Shown: positions 12,401 to 22,683 of the stretch, in pieces
Layout of the letters: every line of letters starts with the position of its first letter
How positions within the stretch are numbered: the stretch's first letter is position 1
Assembly (NCBI RefSeq): GCF_032854445.1
Contig: NC_088307.1
Location: forward strand, 11,916,017 to 11,980,016
Reading direction: 5' to 3'
Origin: Liolophura sinensis
Taxonomy: Eukaryota; Mollusca; Polyplacophora; Chitonida; Chitonidae
Length of the DNA: 64,000 nt
Notes under the pieces: generated by a model
Told to the model about the DNA's origin: nothing
The model's database searches: none
The model's input: only the letters and a program-made list of their open reading frames with translations
Made by a program: the position numbers and the translations under genes

Positions 12401-13831
12401 GTTGGCCAACGACTAACAAACTTTCCAACGTTTGGCATTCAGATATGCACATACTTCAACGACCGCCCACCAACCCAGATAGAACAGTTGGTAGAGTTTT
12501 CGCTAAGGGGAGGCGGTAGATTCTAAGGCCTTAAAAGAGGAAGTTGTAACTTCCTCGCTTGACGTTTAGCATGGAGACTGGTTGACCCAAATCAGTATAA
12601 TGGCTTGTGTGGGGCGCCTTACCTGCCTTCGGTAAGGCGTCTCAGTGAAGCAGCACTAAATAAAAGAGCGGTGGAAATCCGTCCTGCAACAAGGAGGCAC
12701 ATTGCATGCACTCCAAGGATTCTTTCATTGTCATATGACTAAACAATTGTTAAGTACGACGTTAAACCCCAACCACGCACTCACTGAATCACTCAGTTAC
12801 TCACTCACTAAACGACAGCCCCAAAAAACCGGGGGGAAATCCATGAAATCGGGAGAGGTTTCAAATTCCCAGCCCACAGGATTGAAGCGCAGTCTTCCTT
12901 AGTGATAATAGTACACATGTGGACGCAGATAGCAGCCTCTTCACACATTAGTTAATATAGTTTTACATTTGAGGGCTTGGAGTGCATGATGTAATGTGCC
13001 TCCTTGTTGCAGGACGGATTTCCACTGTTCTTTTATCTTGTGCTGCTTCACTAAGACGGCTTACCGAAGACACGTAAGCCCGCCTCCCGAACCATTATAC
13101 TGACACAAATCAACCAGTTCTTGCGGTATCCCCTTCATGCTGAACACCAAGCAAGGAAGTTACAACTTCCTCTTTTAATATCTCAGGTGTGAACCGACCC
13201 AGGATTGAGCCTGGATCTACCGTCTGCTGAAGCGGACGCTCTATTGAGGGTTTGGATATATCCTACGTGTAAATGTATATATATTCGCCAGTCTGATCCC
13301 CATGTCCTAATAAATCACTCTACTCAAGATTATTTATTGATGTGACTGGTGTATAACTATATCTCACTTACACGACGACGGCGGCACACGATTAGTTCTG
13401 CGATGTAAAAACACTATGGACGTACAGTACGTGCGAATGTCTGACTGCAATCTGCGGATAGTCGTGGGTTTCTGCCGGTCTTTAAGTTCTCACCATAATG
13501 CTGGCCACCCTCGTAAAAGTGAAATATTCTTTGAGTACGGTGTAAAACACAAGTGAAATAAATAAATACATAAAAAATAAATAAGGATACACACAAACTC
13601 AAGATGAGTAGTAGGGGGGGGGGGGTGAGGGGATAGTGCAAATTGAATTTTCCATACGCTTACATGGACTAACAGAAAGAATGATTGAACCAGTAAATCA
13701 ATTTACTAAAATATGTGATTAACCACATCTATTCTGTGGGAAAAGAACTTACCTTGACTAATGGCAGTTTTGGCAAGTATACATGCACACGTCAAAGCGA
13801 GTAACTCGCCCAAAGTTACATGGACCGTCAT
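1..13831 (-). CDS. EGF-like type I receptor with tyrosine-rich tail (multi-exon, 3' end off window)
   Basis: Gene model on the minus strand with coding exons 13753-13831, 7845-7982, 5809-5934, 4889-5065, 4072-4158, 2277-2367 and 428 to beyond base 1. Every intron is phase 1 and flanked by GT-AG, with the donor gtaagt in nearly all exons, so the exons join without a frame break. The predicted order is signal peptide, three six-cysteine EGF-like modules, Thr/Asn-rich linker, transmembrane helix, basic stop-transfer (KRKRK) and a long cytoplasmic tail. EGF-repeat receptors with phosphotyrosine tails (Draper/CED-1/MEGF-like) act at the cell surface in engulfment or scavenging; that role here is inference from architecture only, and no specific orthologue is recognised. 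A further EGF-like exon at about 9591 is degenerate. The stop codon lies left of the window. The model was built by reading splice sites by eye. Confidence 0.72.
1200..2165. repeat. 20-bp minisatellite (TTGGTCGGTTGGTCAATATG)
   Basis: Tandem array of a 20-bp unit with scattered substitutions, filling much of the intron between the transmembrane and tail exons of the EGF-like receptor. A truncated reverse-oriented SINE (about 1328-1491) sits in its left part. Open frames through it encode only repeated Trp/Val/Gly peptides and are not genes. Confidence 0.9.
1328..1491 (-). mobile_element. SINE-C, truncated, inside the 20-bp minisatellite
   Basis: Reverse-oriented 3' body of the most abundant SINE of the window (family C, see 34655-34921): hallmark strings are acccacgaccatcc and ttcacttatacgacggcg. 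The tRNA-like head is missing; the copy ends where the satellite resumes. Confidence 0.7.
2277..2367 (-). CDS. Transmembrane exon of the EGF-like receptor
   Basis: 91-bp phase-1 exon. It encodes TNSAALTAGLVVGLGGAILL and then AVIVLVVVV, about 25 hydrophobic residues with GxxxG-like glycine spacing. The next exon opens with a run of Lys/Arg, giving type I topology (outside N-terminus, inside C-terminus). Confidence 0.75.
2480..4070. other. Intron, no further gene seen
   Basis: AT-rich sequence between the transmembrane and linker exons. It contains short simple runs and a SINE-like tail fragment near 3960-4020 (caatcaagtaaataaa), but no convincing exon or RNA gene. Confidence 0.4.
4072..4158 (-). 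CDS. Juxtamembrane linker exon
   Basis: 87-bp phase-1 exon encoding a Thr/Asn-rich stalk (SVKITTGSTNNGVTGENC...) between the last EGF module and the membrane. Its 3' half is a diverged copy of the linker part of exon 4889-5065. The donor is gtagag, weaker than the other donors. Confidence 0.55.
4402..4690 (+). mobile_element. SINE-A copy (tRNA-derived head)
   Basis: Head reads as a decayed tRNA (gatggttagagc as A box; caaacccggatcgggc as B-box region), followed by the family-A body (cataccaaagactctgaaaatgc-like; tggttggcccggtgtcag). It lies in an intron of the EGF-like receptor and was duplicated together with its flank to 5303-5655. Confidence 0.75.
4889..5065 (-). CDS. EGF-like exon (module 3) with N-terminal linker
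   Basis: 177-bp phase-1 exon. The first third is a polar linker (GENGEQKQDDNATG) that is duplicated in the exon at 4072-4158. The rest is the six-cysteine module GYKAECKQNKCEC shared with 7845-7982. Acceptor ttgcag, donor gtaagt. Confidence 0.7.
5303..5655 (+). mobile_element. SINE-A copy
   Basis: Same family and same flanking sequence as the copy at 4402; ends in the shared SINE tail gacgttaaacccaagca. It belongs to the internal tandem duplication of the receptor gene. Confidence 0.75.
5809..5934 (-). CDS. EGF-like exon (module 2)
   Basis: 126-bp phase-1 exon encoding ESCSPGDSSCPENTMC and onward, with six cysteines (C-x6-C-x5-C-x10-C-x-C-x11-C). The acceptor is ttgcag and the donor gtaagt. 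Its sequence differs from the other two EGF exons, so it is an older module. One potential N-glycosylation site (NFT) is present. Confidence 0.7.
5935..7844. other. Intron, nothing else recognised
   Basis: AT-rich intron of the EGF-like receptor. A short stretch at about 7370-7440 resembles parts of dispersed unclassified sequence near 14820 and 43490 (ttgtctcgaaaggtaaaaa). No exon was supported. Confidence 0.35.
7845..7982 (-). CDS. EGF-like exon (module 1)
   Basis: Encodes about 46 residues with the cysteine spacing C-x4-C-x5-C-x4-C-x-C-x17-C and the segment GYKAECKQNKCEC. Flanked by an AG acceptor and a gtaagt donor, phase 1 at both ends. It is a close paralogue of the exon at 4889-5065, including about 60 bases of flanking intron, so the two arose by internal tandem duplication. 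Confidence 0.7.
8948..9187 (+). mobile_element. SINE-C copy
   Basis: Family-C body (gagctcaagtcaacctcatg, tcgtggattttcactgg, agcgtaaaacaccaatcaga) with an AATAAATA tail; the head is degraded. Inside an intron of the EGF-like receptor. Confidence 0.7.
9591..9690 (-). pseudogene. Degenerate EGF-like exon of the receptor gene
   Basis: A gtaagt donor preceded by sequence resembling the end of the 7845-7982 and 4889-5065 exons (ending ...FNLFYCLG) but with an in-frame stop and no clear acceptor or full cysteine set. It looks like a dead duplicate exon; similarity is short. Confidence 0.35.
9700..10570. other. Intergenic/intron stretch with a diverged repeat
   Basis: No gene seen. The piece 10330-10530, read on the minus strand, resembles a common invertebrate dispersed repeat containing a tctgtctgtattgg / gtctgtccgtag region; a related tccgtccgtctg block occurs near 36010-36100. 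Confidence 0.3.
10640..12325 (+). pseudogene. Mutator-like (MULE) DDE transposase, decayed
   Basis: Fragments in order match MULE-type transposases: DDWIVLLGTASN, then FCDGTF (first catalytic Asp region), FRLLPNKTQDIYKRMFELL, then FNPPFIQLDLETAV (second Asp), FFPHYTQYIWRRVQHLGL, and WNHYDTKGPSTTNHLEVWH (catalytic Glu region), finishing near 12325. The reading frame changes at a poly-G run (about 10750-10766), a TGA at 12161 replaces the usual Gly after EVWH, and the expected Cys before FFxH is absent. A solo LTR interrupts it at 10992-11743. Terminal inverted repeats were not found. It is a dead plain DNA transposon inside the large first intron of the EGF-like receptor. Confidence 0.8.
10992..11743 (+). 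mobile_element. Solo LTR (fossil retroelement) inserted in the MULE transposase
   Basis: 752 bp with TGTT...AACA ends, flanked by a 4-bp target duplication CTGA (10988-10991 and 11744-11747). It holds a TATA-like box (ttatataag near 11169) and an AATAAA signal near 11629, as LTRs do. A 4-bp duplication suits Gypsy-type elements, but no family was recognised and no internal coding region remains. It is younger than the transposase it interrupts; strand is taken from the TATA and polyadenylation signals. Confidence 0.8.
12470..12812 (+). mobile_element. SINE-B copy
   Basis: Family B: degraded tRNA-like head (acagttggtagag), the palindrome-like start aggaagttgtaacttcct, body with agagcggtggaaatccgtcc, tail gtacgacgttaaacccca and ACTC repeats. 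It lies just downstream of the MULE remnant and faces the inverted copy at 12985. Confidence 0.85.
12985..13247 (-). mobile_element. SINE-B copy, inverted
   Basis: Reverse-oriented family B with part of the tRNA head (rc: cggtagatccaggctcaatc) and body, lacking the tail. With the copy at 12470 it forms a head-outward inverted pair. Confidence 0.8.
13428..13590 (+). mobile_element. SINE-C fragment
   Basis: 3' part of family C (gcggatagtcgtgggtttct; ggccaccctcgtaaaagtga) with an AAATAAATAA tail, near the first exon of the EGF-like receptor. Confidence 0.65.
13753..13831 (-). CDS. Exon 1: signal peptide of the EGF-like receptor
   Basis: Encodes 26 residues starting MTVHVTLGELLALTCACILA, a typical hydrophobic leader, then a phase-1 donor CAAG|gtaagt. 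The start is the only Met before the hydrophobic core. The phase matches the next EGF exon at 7845-7982, which is the main reason to join them across a 5.8 kb intron. Confidence 0.65.
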
Positions 13832-13839
13832 CTTCACAC

Positions 13840-15565
13840 CCTTACACCGTTCTGTGTGTAGACCACATTGCTTATAGTCAAAATGTACAGATGTATATAA
13901 ATATATATAGTATTCTACCAACAAAATCAGGTCGAGAATATGTCTTCCTGCTCTAAATTTTAAATGTGCTGTGTATGCGTGCGGCCAAGCGCATGGGACT
14001 TCAACAAAAAGTTCCCGCCGAAAGAGAGTAATCCATTACATAATAAAGAATACATTGGAATATTTGCACACGTATATGCTATTGAGCAAATCACATTTTC
14101 AAATATACTTCACAGCTTTTGACTGAGGTTTTATTAATTATTTACTCTTCTTTGTAGTTACTTTCACATAGTACATGTGCAATACGTTAGGTTACCATAG
14201 TAATTCGTGCATTTATTTCTATGTGTGTCTCCTGCCGTAATTGATGCAGGTTGCAACACATCGTGACGTCACTTCACGCATTGCTATTGTGGAATTTTGG
14301 GTAACGATCTGATATATTGCTAAAGACCACATGCCCATGTCGATAAATGGAGCAAAAAATTTATTTCATCGTGGGTTTGGGGATATTTCCTCCCAAATCC
14401 CCGGTTTAGCCGCTTTAATTGTGACTGTTGATGGGCAGATCGTTGACAAGAGATAAATATCAGACAAGATTGAACAGGGTCTAAAATATGAGCCTATACC
14501 CACAAAAAGAGAAAATGCTTTTTAGATGAGATATAAAGACATTATTTTTTTACGAATTTCCCACGTACCACCGGAGAGGAAGCCAGCATGAGCTGGACTT
14601 GAGCTCGCATCAACACGGATTGGTGAAAGTCTCGGAGGTCACTTTGCTGCGCCAGTCCCGTGTCCATGTTAGTACAGTCCAGTTATTATCTAAGACAACG
14701 CTGTGATTGATCCTGTGGGCATTCTAGTTTCCTTAATTAATAAAACTGACTACCAAATTGTCCGTTAAATATTCTTAAATGTGGCGTTAAACAACAATGG
14801 GAATGTTTCGCCTTAGAACTCTTTTATCGCTAAGGTTAAAAAAGTTCGACTGTACCATGTGACTTGTCAAAAATGCTAAAAGAAAAGACCTGTAAGAATA
14901 GAAGTAGGCATCACTAAATAGACCACTTCAAACTATACATAAATATACTTTCATTTACTTCATTTTTCAGATTTTTTGTGAAAAGACTTCAAGGCGTTCA
15001 AACATTTGAATTCCAAGTGGGCTTTATGAACCATACTATGAGAGTTAAGGTAATCATTGAATGCGGAAATAACTTTTTAACCCGTGAGTAAAAGATTACT
15101 GAAAGATTGTTTCCAAAACCCCTACCTTCTGGTGAACATCAGGAAGTAAGATGATGTGATATTAGAGTTTCTGGATACCGTCAGTATGGCTCCAAAAGCT
15201 CACCATAATATTATTTCAATACCTATCAACATTCTTGAGTAAGTCTATATAATTAATTGAAAGCATTTTAACGCATAGTTTATAGGTGTCTTTACTTCAT
15301 AGTTTAGCTTTCCTTTGCTTTAAGCAACTGTTATTGATCACATTTACTGCAACATTGACGTCTGACAAAGGTTTCACAAGAAAAGTTATTTAGAATAGAT
15401 AAAAGATGGAGAAGATTGAAGAGCCTAGCGTTTGGAAACTTGGGAAGTTCCTGAGAAAAGAGAGGTGGTTCTCTGGAACACGATGAGATAAGTGACCGGT
15501 AAATAATGTCAGTAAAGGTTGTGTAAGACTTTTCCCAATTCACATGACACTGTCGCACTGTTTTT
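13840..15565. other. Non-genic stretch with an unclassified dispersed repeat
   Basis: No gene was supported. A family-C SINE fragment in reverse orientation lies at about 14570-14650 (ggaggaagccagcatgagct-like). The block about 14805-15330 aligns in pieces with 34190-34490 (aaaagattactgaaa..., cttctggtgaacat..., tttagctttccttt), so it is a dispersed repeat of unknown class. Confidence 0.45.
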
Positions 15566-15571
15566 ACGTCA

Positions 15572-15895
15572 GTATCCTAATGGTTAGAGCGTCCAACTCG
15601 AAGTCAGGAGACCCCAGCATCAAACCCGGGACAGATCATACCAAAGACTTTGAAATGTTACTTGTTCCTACCTTGTTTGGCGTTCAGTCTTCAGAGGTTA
15701 GAACAAGAAAACATGACTGGTTGTCCCGGTGTCGGTATCATGTGAATAGGTGAGGTGTGAGGTCTTGTGTCTTCAGCATGGTTCTTCAGTGGCGGCAGCA
15801 CATTAGCGGCACGGACTCCCAAGAAGATACAATATATGTACACAAACATAATGACTCCTCGTCGTCATATGATTGAAATAAATGTTAAATGAAAT
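15572..15895 (+). mobile_element. SINE-A copy
   Basis: tRNA-like head (taatggttagagcgtccaac; catcaaacccgggacagatc), family-A body and the tail region tcgtcgtcatatgattgaaa. Confidence 0.8.
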
Positions 15896-16407
15896 TTTTT
15901 ATCCAGATTTGCTCAACAAGTGAGTGTTTAGTATTAACATTATTGAGTTATGGTTTCCTGCATTTTTTCAGAGCGATTGGTTCTCCAAATCTGGCGGATC
16001 GGAAAAGCTTTGATGTGATTGGTTAACATAGGTCACATGGTCACTAGCCTGTTGGGTATAAATAAAGAAGCTTTCAAAGCATTTGCAGATGGTGGCGTGC
16101 ATCATCTCTTTTCAAGGCTTGGAAAAAGCCAAATTTATATTTTCACGTTCACGCATTGGTAGATAACACACGGCATCTTAAACGGTAAACACTTTACTAC
16201 ATAACTGCATTAGTCATACTGATTACTACATTCGTACACCCCGTAGTGAACACCACTGTATTGAGTGTTAAATTAAAGTAGATCTTGGACATTTTATGTC
16301 AGTAAAATACCGTAGTTTGATATGGGGAACAAGGTTAGTGAGACTTGTGCCCTCTCCCACTACGCTCAATACTAAGCTTAATGCATCAGAACACATTATA
16401 TATTAAG

Positions 16408-16560
16408 GTATTTGCGTGGGAAGGTCTGCCAGAAACCTGCGGATGGTGGTGGGTTTCCTCCAGGCTCTGCCCGGTTTCCACCCATCATAATGCTGGCCGC
16501 CGTCGTATAAGCGAAATATTCTTAAGTACGACGTAAAACGCCTATCAAATAAATACATAA
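16408..16560 (+). mobile_element. SINE-C fragment
   Basis: Family-C 3' body (gcggatggtggtgggtttcc, tggccgccgtcgtataagcg) with an AAATAAATAC tail. Confidence 0.7.
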
Positions 16561-16744
16561 ATAGAATTTTTACCAGTGTTTTTTTTACCAGGTATTTGTA
16601 CCAGTGAATTTGTGAGATATTACAAATCCTCTTGGGTCTTCAGTGTTTATATCAGAATAAAGAGGTATGCGTTACAGCTAGTAATCTGTTTTCTTGAGAA
16701 GGACCCCTAGTGGCCAGTGGCCGTGATCAATCCTCCCTTCGATT

Positions 16745-16877
16745 AGATTAATGGTGAACGCCAAGCCAGGAAGCTACAACTTCCTCTATCAAGGTCTCCG
16801 GTATGACCCGACACAGAATTGACCCTGGATCTAGCGCTTCCGAAGCGGACGCTCTACCAACTGAGCCATCGGGGCCG
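16745..16877 (-). mobile_element. SINE-B fragment with well-kept tRNA head
   Basis: Reverse complement reads cggccccgatggctcagttg then gtagagcgtccgcttcggaa, a recognisable tRNA-like A box and anticodon arm. The body stops after aggaagttgtag, so only the 5' half is present. Confidence 0.75.
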
Positions 16878-17811
16878 GAAATATATACTGAAGACACCTG
16901 TACTAAATAAATACCTTTATACCGCGATCATGAGCGTTTATACAGAATGAACTGGCGTAACTCTGGACTTGTATATTTTGTGAAATGGCTTATTACATTT
17001 TACTTGGTTTGTGCTTAAAGTTGTAGTTATAGGTTTTTCGATTTGCAGATGTGCGAAGGAGCTTGCAAGCCTAATCATTATCCAGCAAACATCGACAAGG
17101 GTTCAACAAGGGTGCACAGTTCAGTCGCCGGAAATGAAAGTTTGACAGAAAACTTAAGGATTATAGAACTCACTCCATGATATCACAAATGGCTTTAGAG
17201 AAAGAAATAAAAGGTATCATCGTCGCGAGAAAGAGTGGTGACATCGGGCGAGTGACATCCACACATACGCCAGAAGAAATAGGTCTTCAATCATCCATGA
17301 GTTTTCGTTCATGTTACTGCTGGTGACCTGTTGAGCAAGTTACATGAATGGTCCAGTGCGTACATACATGTTTGTGCGGACTGGACATACAAGCTATGCT
17401 GAAGTGAACCTGAAATGTTCCCTTGTGAACATTGGACTGGGACAAAGGAAAAAGGTGCTCAAAGCGGAAAATGTCGAAACAAAGTGAAAGCAATGACCTC
17501 GTCCACAAAAAGGAAGCAAAACAGAAAATGCACTGAATTTTGAAGACTTTATTTTAGGGTGGGCGAAGACGATCCTTCAGCTGGGTTAAAGGTGCACGCC
17601 AATGGATTGTCTTTGCTGCGATCCACTACTGGATTGCCTAATGGTATTTCCAACCAGTCGAAGGAGTTTCTAGGTAAGCTAATTCTTACCTCAGTCGTAA
17701 AGAAAGCTCTTAGCATTAGGAGATTTACTTATCATTGAAAGGAAGTCTTTTCCTCATCGCACCAATCAAAAAAAAAATAATAAATAAATTAATAAGAATC
17801 AAATAGGTATA

Positions 17812-17885
17812 CCATATTGTACATTCTTTTCCTGACAGGATATATCATGAACCAAGATAAAACAAAGAACCTGTGCATGTATGTA
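17812..17885 (+). repeat. Partial duplicate of an ABCA exon start
   Basis: tatatcatgaaccaagataa and surrounding bases repeat the intron/exon junction at 18005-18060 (agccatgaaccaggataaga), followed by a SINE-C-type tail. It is a short local duplication, without coding value. Confidence 0.5.
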
Positions 17886-19179
17886 AGTGAAATAGTCTTG
17901 ATTACGGCGTAAAACACCAAACAAATAAATACATAAATGAAGAAAAAAATAAAAAAATAAATAATTAAATAAATAAGCATGATCAAATAAATACAGCATG
18001 TGGTATGTTCTTTTCCTTACAAGCCATGAACCAGGATAAGAGAAAGAACACGGGTTTATCCCTTTTGGCACAACAGTTTCGTGCGGCTCTCACTAAGAAG
18101 ATGATGCACATCTGGAGAAACCCCATTGTCACAATAGCACAGACTTACCGATTGTCTTCACCATCCTGGGCCTGGTGGCGGGTGCATCCTTCCAGAGAGT
18201 TTAACACACCATCCTCCTCTGATGCCCTCTGGAAAAAACGTGGTAGCTTACTAGAACAGCTGTCAAGAGCAGGAGCGGTTGATGTCAGGAGCATGTTCTT
18301 GTCCCAACTGGCCGGAACGGCATCACGACCGAAGAATGTGAAGTACATGGAGACTTATTTTTAAGAAGAGATGGGACTAGAGCTAGGTATACCCCCGTTT
18401 ATCAAGCGCTACTTGATTTGTGTGGCGTTTGAAGACGGAGGAATTAGACAGGAATGGGCGCTCTTGCAACTGACGGGCTACTTCAACGGTCAGGGCTATC
18501 ATACCCAGGCTGTCGTGTTCACCCTTATGACGAATACTCTTCTGAAATACTCTGTCAATCCCGAAACCAACTTGATCGTCGTTAACCATCCTCTCCCAGA
18601 CGTAAACCACGTTCCTTCTAGATCATCCTTAGCCGCCGGTTTCAACGTGGGTTTCTTCGTGGTGTTTAGAATGTTCGTTCATGGTTAGCTGCAATGTCAT
18701 TTTCCTCATGTAGAAGCGAGTAAGCCAAGCCAAACAGATCCAAATAGTAAGCGGGCTTGGACCAATCACACTGGATCTGGGACTACACCATGTTCTTCTT
18801 ACCTTAGCCATGCAGGGCGACGTGTTCTCAGGAAATATGCTCAGCTACATGTTTGCGATCCTCCTAGTCTTTGGCTGGGCCGTCTTGCCTTATATCTAAG
18901 CCCTCAGGTTTCTCTTCCGCACTCCACCAGGTGCATTGTTGGACTCGTCACGGTCAACTTTCTCGTAGGTAAGATCTTCTGTCAAAGGTGAAAGGTTGAC
19001 TAAAATTTCATTCACATGGACGCCTCACGAACAAAATTGTCTTAGATGTGACTGAATGTTATCCATCGAGCTTGTCTAAAACCTAAATAATTTATTTCAT
19101 TTAGTTTTATTGGCAATAAACGATTGGCAGCGAAATCCTTCGAACAGGTGTAGAAGTCGTTTAGAAAGTAGATTAAGCA

Positions 19180-19345
19180 AGCGTATTATCGTTATTAGGG
19201 ATTACACTTTCTGAATATAGCACAGATTCTAGTGCTGAAAATTGGCTGAGACCACTGCGGGTTTCGAATCAGGGACCTCAGAGCCAGACACCAAATCGCC
19301 AGCCATACAAGTCAACCTCCTAGACCACAAGGCCAACAGGCCTCC
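19180..19345 (-). mobile_element. SINE-D copy (tRNA-derived), inverted partner
   Basis: Reverse complement has a tRNA-like head (ccttgtggtctaggaggttg; B box gattcgaaacccgc) and a tail ending attacactttctg... It pairs with the opposite copy at about 19530-19645. Confidence 0.55.
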
Positions 19346-19529
19346 CACAAAGATTAAAGGTGGTTGACCGGTAGACTTTACGACAAACATTAATTATCCC
19401 TCTGATGATCAGAAATGACATAGCTCCCTTGGGTGAATATATCAAACAGGAAAATATGCCTAATAACTGTCATACTCTTACTCAATCCACTTTTTAAATG
19501 TCATCTGTATCTGTCTGAATATTCACCGA

Positions 19530-19645
19530 TTTGATACCTGATTCTGAGGTCGCTAGTTTGAAACCCACAGCCAGTTTTCAGTACTAGTATCTGTGCAATG
19601 ACCAGAAAGTGTAATCCCTAAAAACGATAATACTCTTGACGAAAT
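19530..19645 (+). mobile_element. SINE-D copy, forward
   Basis: Carries gaggtcgctagtttgaaacc then cagttttcagtactag and gaaagtgtaatccc, the mirror of 19180-19260. The two heads face each other about 200 bases apart. Confidence 0.55.
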
Positions 19646-21084
19646 CTTTACAGGTTTTCATGAAGTTTTTTGTCGTCCCCCTTGCCTTAAGACATATTTC
19701 ACTCGTGGGGAGCTAGGGGAGGGGCTCTCCTTATAATCTGACATGAAGTTCGTTTGGGGTTCCTTGCCTTCCACCAGTAAGTTCAACTTTCTTTGCAGGT
19801 ACCCATTTTCTATGTAAAGCTATGCGGCGTTAAATAAATCCTTTTGGATCCAAGCAAGAAGTTGCCGCTGTATTATGAAATTCTTGCTATCTACGTGTAG
19901 TAGATGATCCACGATCCGAACTTTAGACAATAGTCACTCAAAAATTGTTGATTTTGGTCAATTGTTGCTAGGAGTGGATCGTCAAGATTGCTGGTAATTG
20001 TACATTAACTATTTCTGTAGCAATTCGGATTGGCTAACCCAGACCTCTCTGTAATATGGCCAATTGATTAAAAAATAAATTTCGCGCTGTGTTTCCTCGG
20101 TTTTTCCTTGACAATTATTTTTCCATATCTCAACCTACAGTGGGGAGATATGCCGTGTAGATGGGATCACAAGGTGTCCTCTGTTTCACCATTGTCCTGC
20201 TCATAGAGTACGGAATTATCCGGAAATGTTTCGACTTGTTTCGGACACTTCCTGAATATCCACCAGATATTAGATGGGAACCCGGAGAAGAGGACATGGC
20301 TGCGGAGCGGACACAGATTAACCCTTCACATCCAAAACACCAAACAGGCAGTGTGATCTTTCATAACATCAGCAAGTTTTACGGCAACCAGTTGGCGGTG
20401 AAGAAATTATGCTTGGGTGTAGCACAGGAAGAGTGTTTTGGCCTCCTCGGGCATAACGGAGGCGGGAAGACGAGCACGTTCATAATGTTGACCGGGGAAG
20501 AAAACGTATGCAAAAGGTGATTTGAGTTTAGTGTACACAGTAAAACGGTTTTCTTAAGTTCGCCAACATATCTAATTTAGCTCAGTTAGTTTTCTCAAAG
20601 TGATTCGCATATGTGGTTTAAGGGTGAAAGTGGTATCCTCGGTTTCTTATTAGGCTAATACACGAATACAAGACTTACAGCATAGAAAGGAAAACCACAG
20701 CAGCGACGAGAATGTGATGACTACCAAATACTTGTAATCACAGATAGCAAATTAGTAGCAAATTACACGCCATTTATGTTGTTCTTGCAGGTGCAGCAAA
20801 GTGTGGGTTACTGCCCTCAGTTTGATGCATTGATTGATCAGATGACGGGCCGAGAGACGCTGACAATATACGGCCGTCTCCGCGGGATTCCGGAATAGAC
20901 ACCGAACATTGCCAGTGAGCTGATGAAGACACTGTGGTTTGATGAACATGCCAACAAAGAAACACAATTCTACATGTTTGTACTGTAACCTGTTTTGACT
21001 TTTTTTATATCGAAAACACCTTTCCCGCGTTCAAAGATACACAAAACGTATGATTTGTAATTCTTAATATAAAGTTTAGGATGT

Positions 21085-21235
21085 CCTTGTAAGGAACCTA
21101 CGGATGGTCGTGGGTTTCCCTGCGACTGTGTCCGATATCCTCCCACCATAATGGTGGCATCCATCGAATAAGTAAAACAGCCTTGAGTACGGAGTAAAAC
21201 ACCAATCAAATAAATAAATAAATAAATAAATAAAT
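21085..21235 (+). mobile_element. SINE-C-like copy in ABCA copy A intron
   Basis: ctacggatggtcgtgggttt and ccaccataatggtggcatcc with an AAATAAATAA tail. The same insertion is present at 44803-44937 (copy B) and 63390-63537 (copy C), so it predates the triplication. Confidence 0.75.
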
Positions 21236-22454
21236 CGATAAAAAAGTAAGTTGGTATATTTTACCGTTAAAGAAATTTCTGAAAATTTTCTTACACTGAA
21301 TAAAAATATGAACAAAATATGGGGATAACCTTGATTTACTGATTTTATTTATTCGTGTTTAAAGCCGTGTTCGAGAATATTTCGCTTACAAAGCGGTGAC
21401 CAGTATTATGGTGGTAGGAAAATTGGCAGATGATTTTGAGAGTTGAGCTATTACCCCAAAATGTAATTTAAAAAGTTTTAGCCGTAATTTTCTTTACTTT
21501 CCATTTCATGAATCATTCAGCACGACTATTCCAAGATCAAATCCAAGATGAATGTACCATTCGTCAAGAAAACAAAGGACGTGATAACTGCCAGACATCC
21601 GGAGATATCCGCAGACAACCGATTATATCTGCATATCCCATATAAACAGTGACCGTCATCTTTACTATTGACTTTTGAACACATTTTTACCCTGAAATAT
21701 TACCCAAGTTGTCCAATTCTGTTAGACGTCGGTCAAAGTTTTTCTGTGACCCAATCAGAAAGATTGTAGTATTGGTTAAACAGATATTTTACGGGTACTG
21801 ATTTGGATTAATCCAATTATGTTCTCCGAAATGTTTTTTTCATTATTTTCGGACTCCATGCATTGAAGACAGTTTCTTTTTTACCTTTGCCACACTTGTC
21901 TTTCAAGTTACCTAATCTCGTAAAATCTCGTCTGCTTTGTGTTACCTGGTGTTCAGGCGTTCTGAAGTCTCGCGAGGTTTCTGAGAGAGAAGGCTTGGGC
22001 TCTCGCAAAGTTTTACCTTTGCTGCATGCTGTGGAGCGTGCATGCTGTTATTGTATGCGGAAGTTTTTCACTGTTCCGTTACAGGACTTTGCGGTGAATC
22101 CCAGGTAACGCGAGATAGTGGTATGTTATGCGAGACTAAGTTGTGAGAGGAGATTGTTGAGAAGGAAACAACGTGATGACCTCAAATTCTAGATCGTTAT
22201 TTTTCCAGCGGTGGGACAAAGCGTAAACTGAGCACGGCAGTAGCTCTGATAGGGGATCCGCCCGTGATATTCCTGGACGAGCCGACCACAGGAATGGATC
22301 CGGGCGCACCCTCATTCTGACGTCACACAGGTCAGGGCAGACTTTTCAGACATATCTTAGTTCAGCTATATTCATTGTGCTTTGACATAAGAGAAATCTT
22401 GGGAGTACTGATATTTCATCTTTTCTACAACTGAACTGACACGGCATGGAAACT

Positions 22455-22660
22455 TGATTATCGATATCCCACAGAGGATCTTCAGTAACGATATTAACAA
22501 TTCACCCAGGAGCTTTAATATCGATATAAACATTTGGCCTACGATCTTGAATATCGATCGTAACATTTGACCAAGAATCTTCAGTATCGATCTCAACACT
22601 TGAACAAGGAAATTGAGTATAGATATTACCATTTGACTTAAGATCTTGAGTACGTGTACC
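22455..22660. repeat. 33-bp minisatellite in ABCA copy A intron
   Basis: Unit about 33 bp (gatcttgaatatcgatcgta plus aacatttgaccaa). The same array lies in copy B (46320-46690, longer) and copy C (61725-61930). Its open frames give ILKILGQM-type peptides only because the unit is a multiple of three. Confidence 0.8.
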
Positions 22661-22683
22661 TCCTGTAAACAATAGTCGCTGTG

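Noticed and set aside
22372-22632. 86-codon frame with repeated ILKILGQM motif, seen in three places
   Set aside because: Product of a 33-bp intronic array whose unit is a multiple of three.
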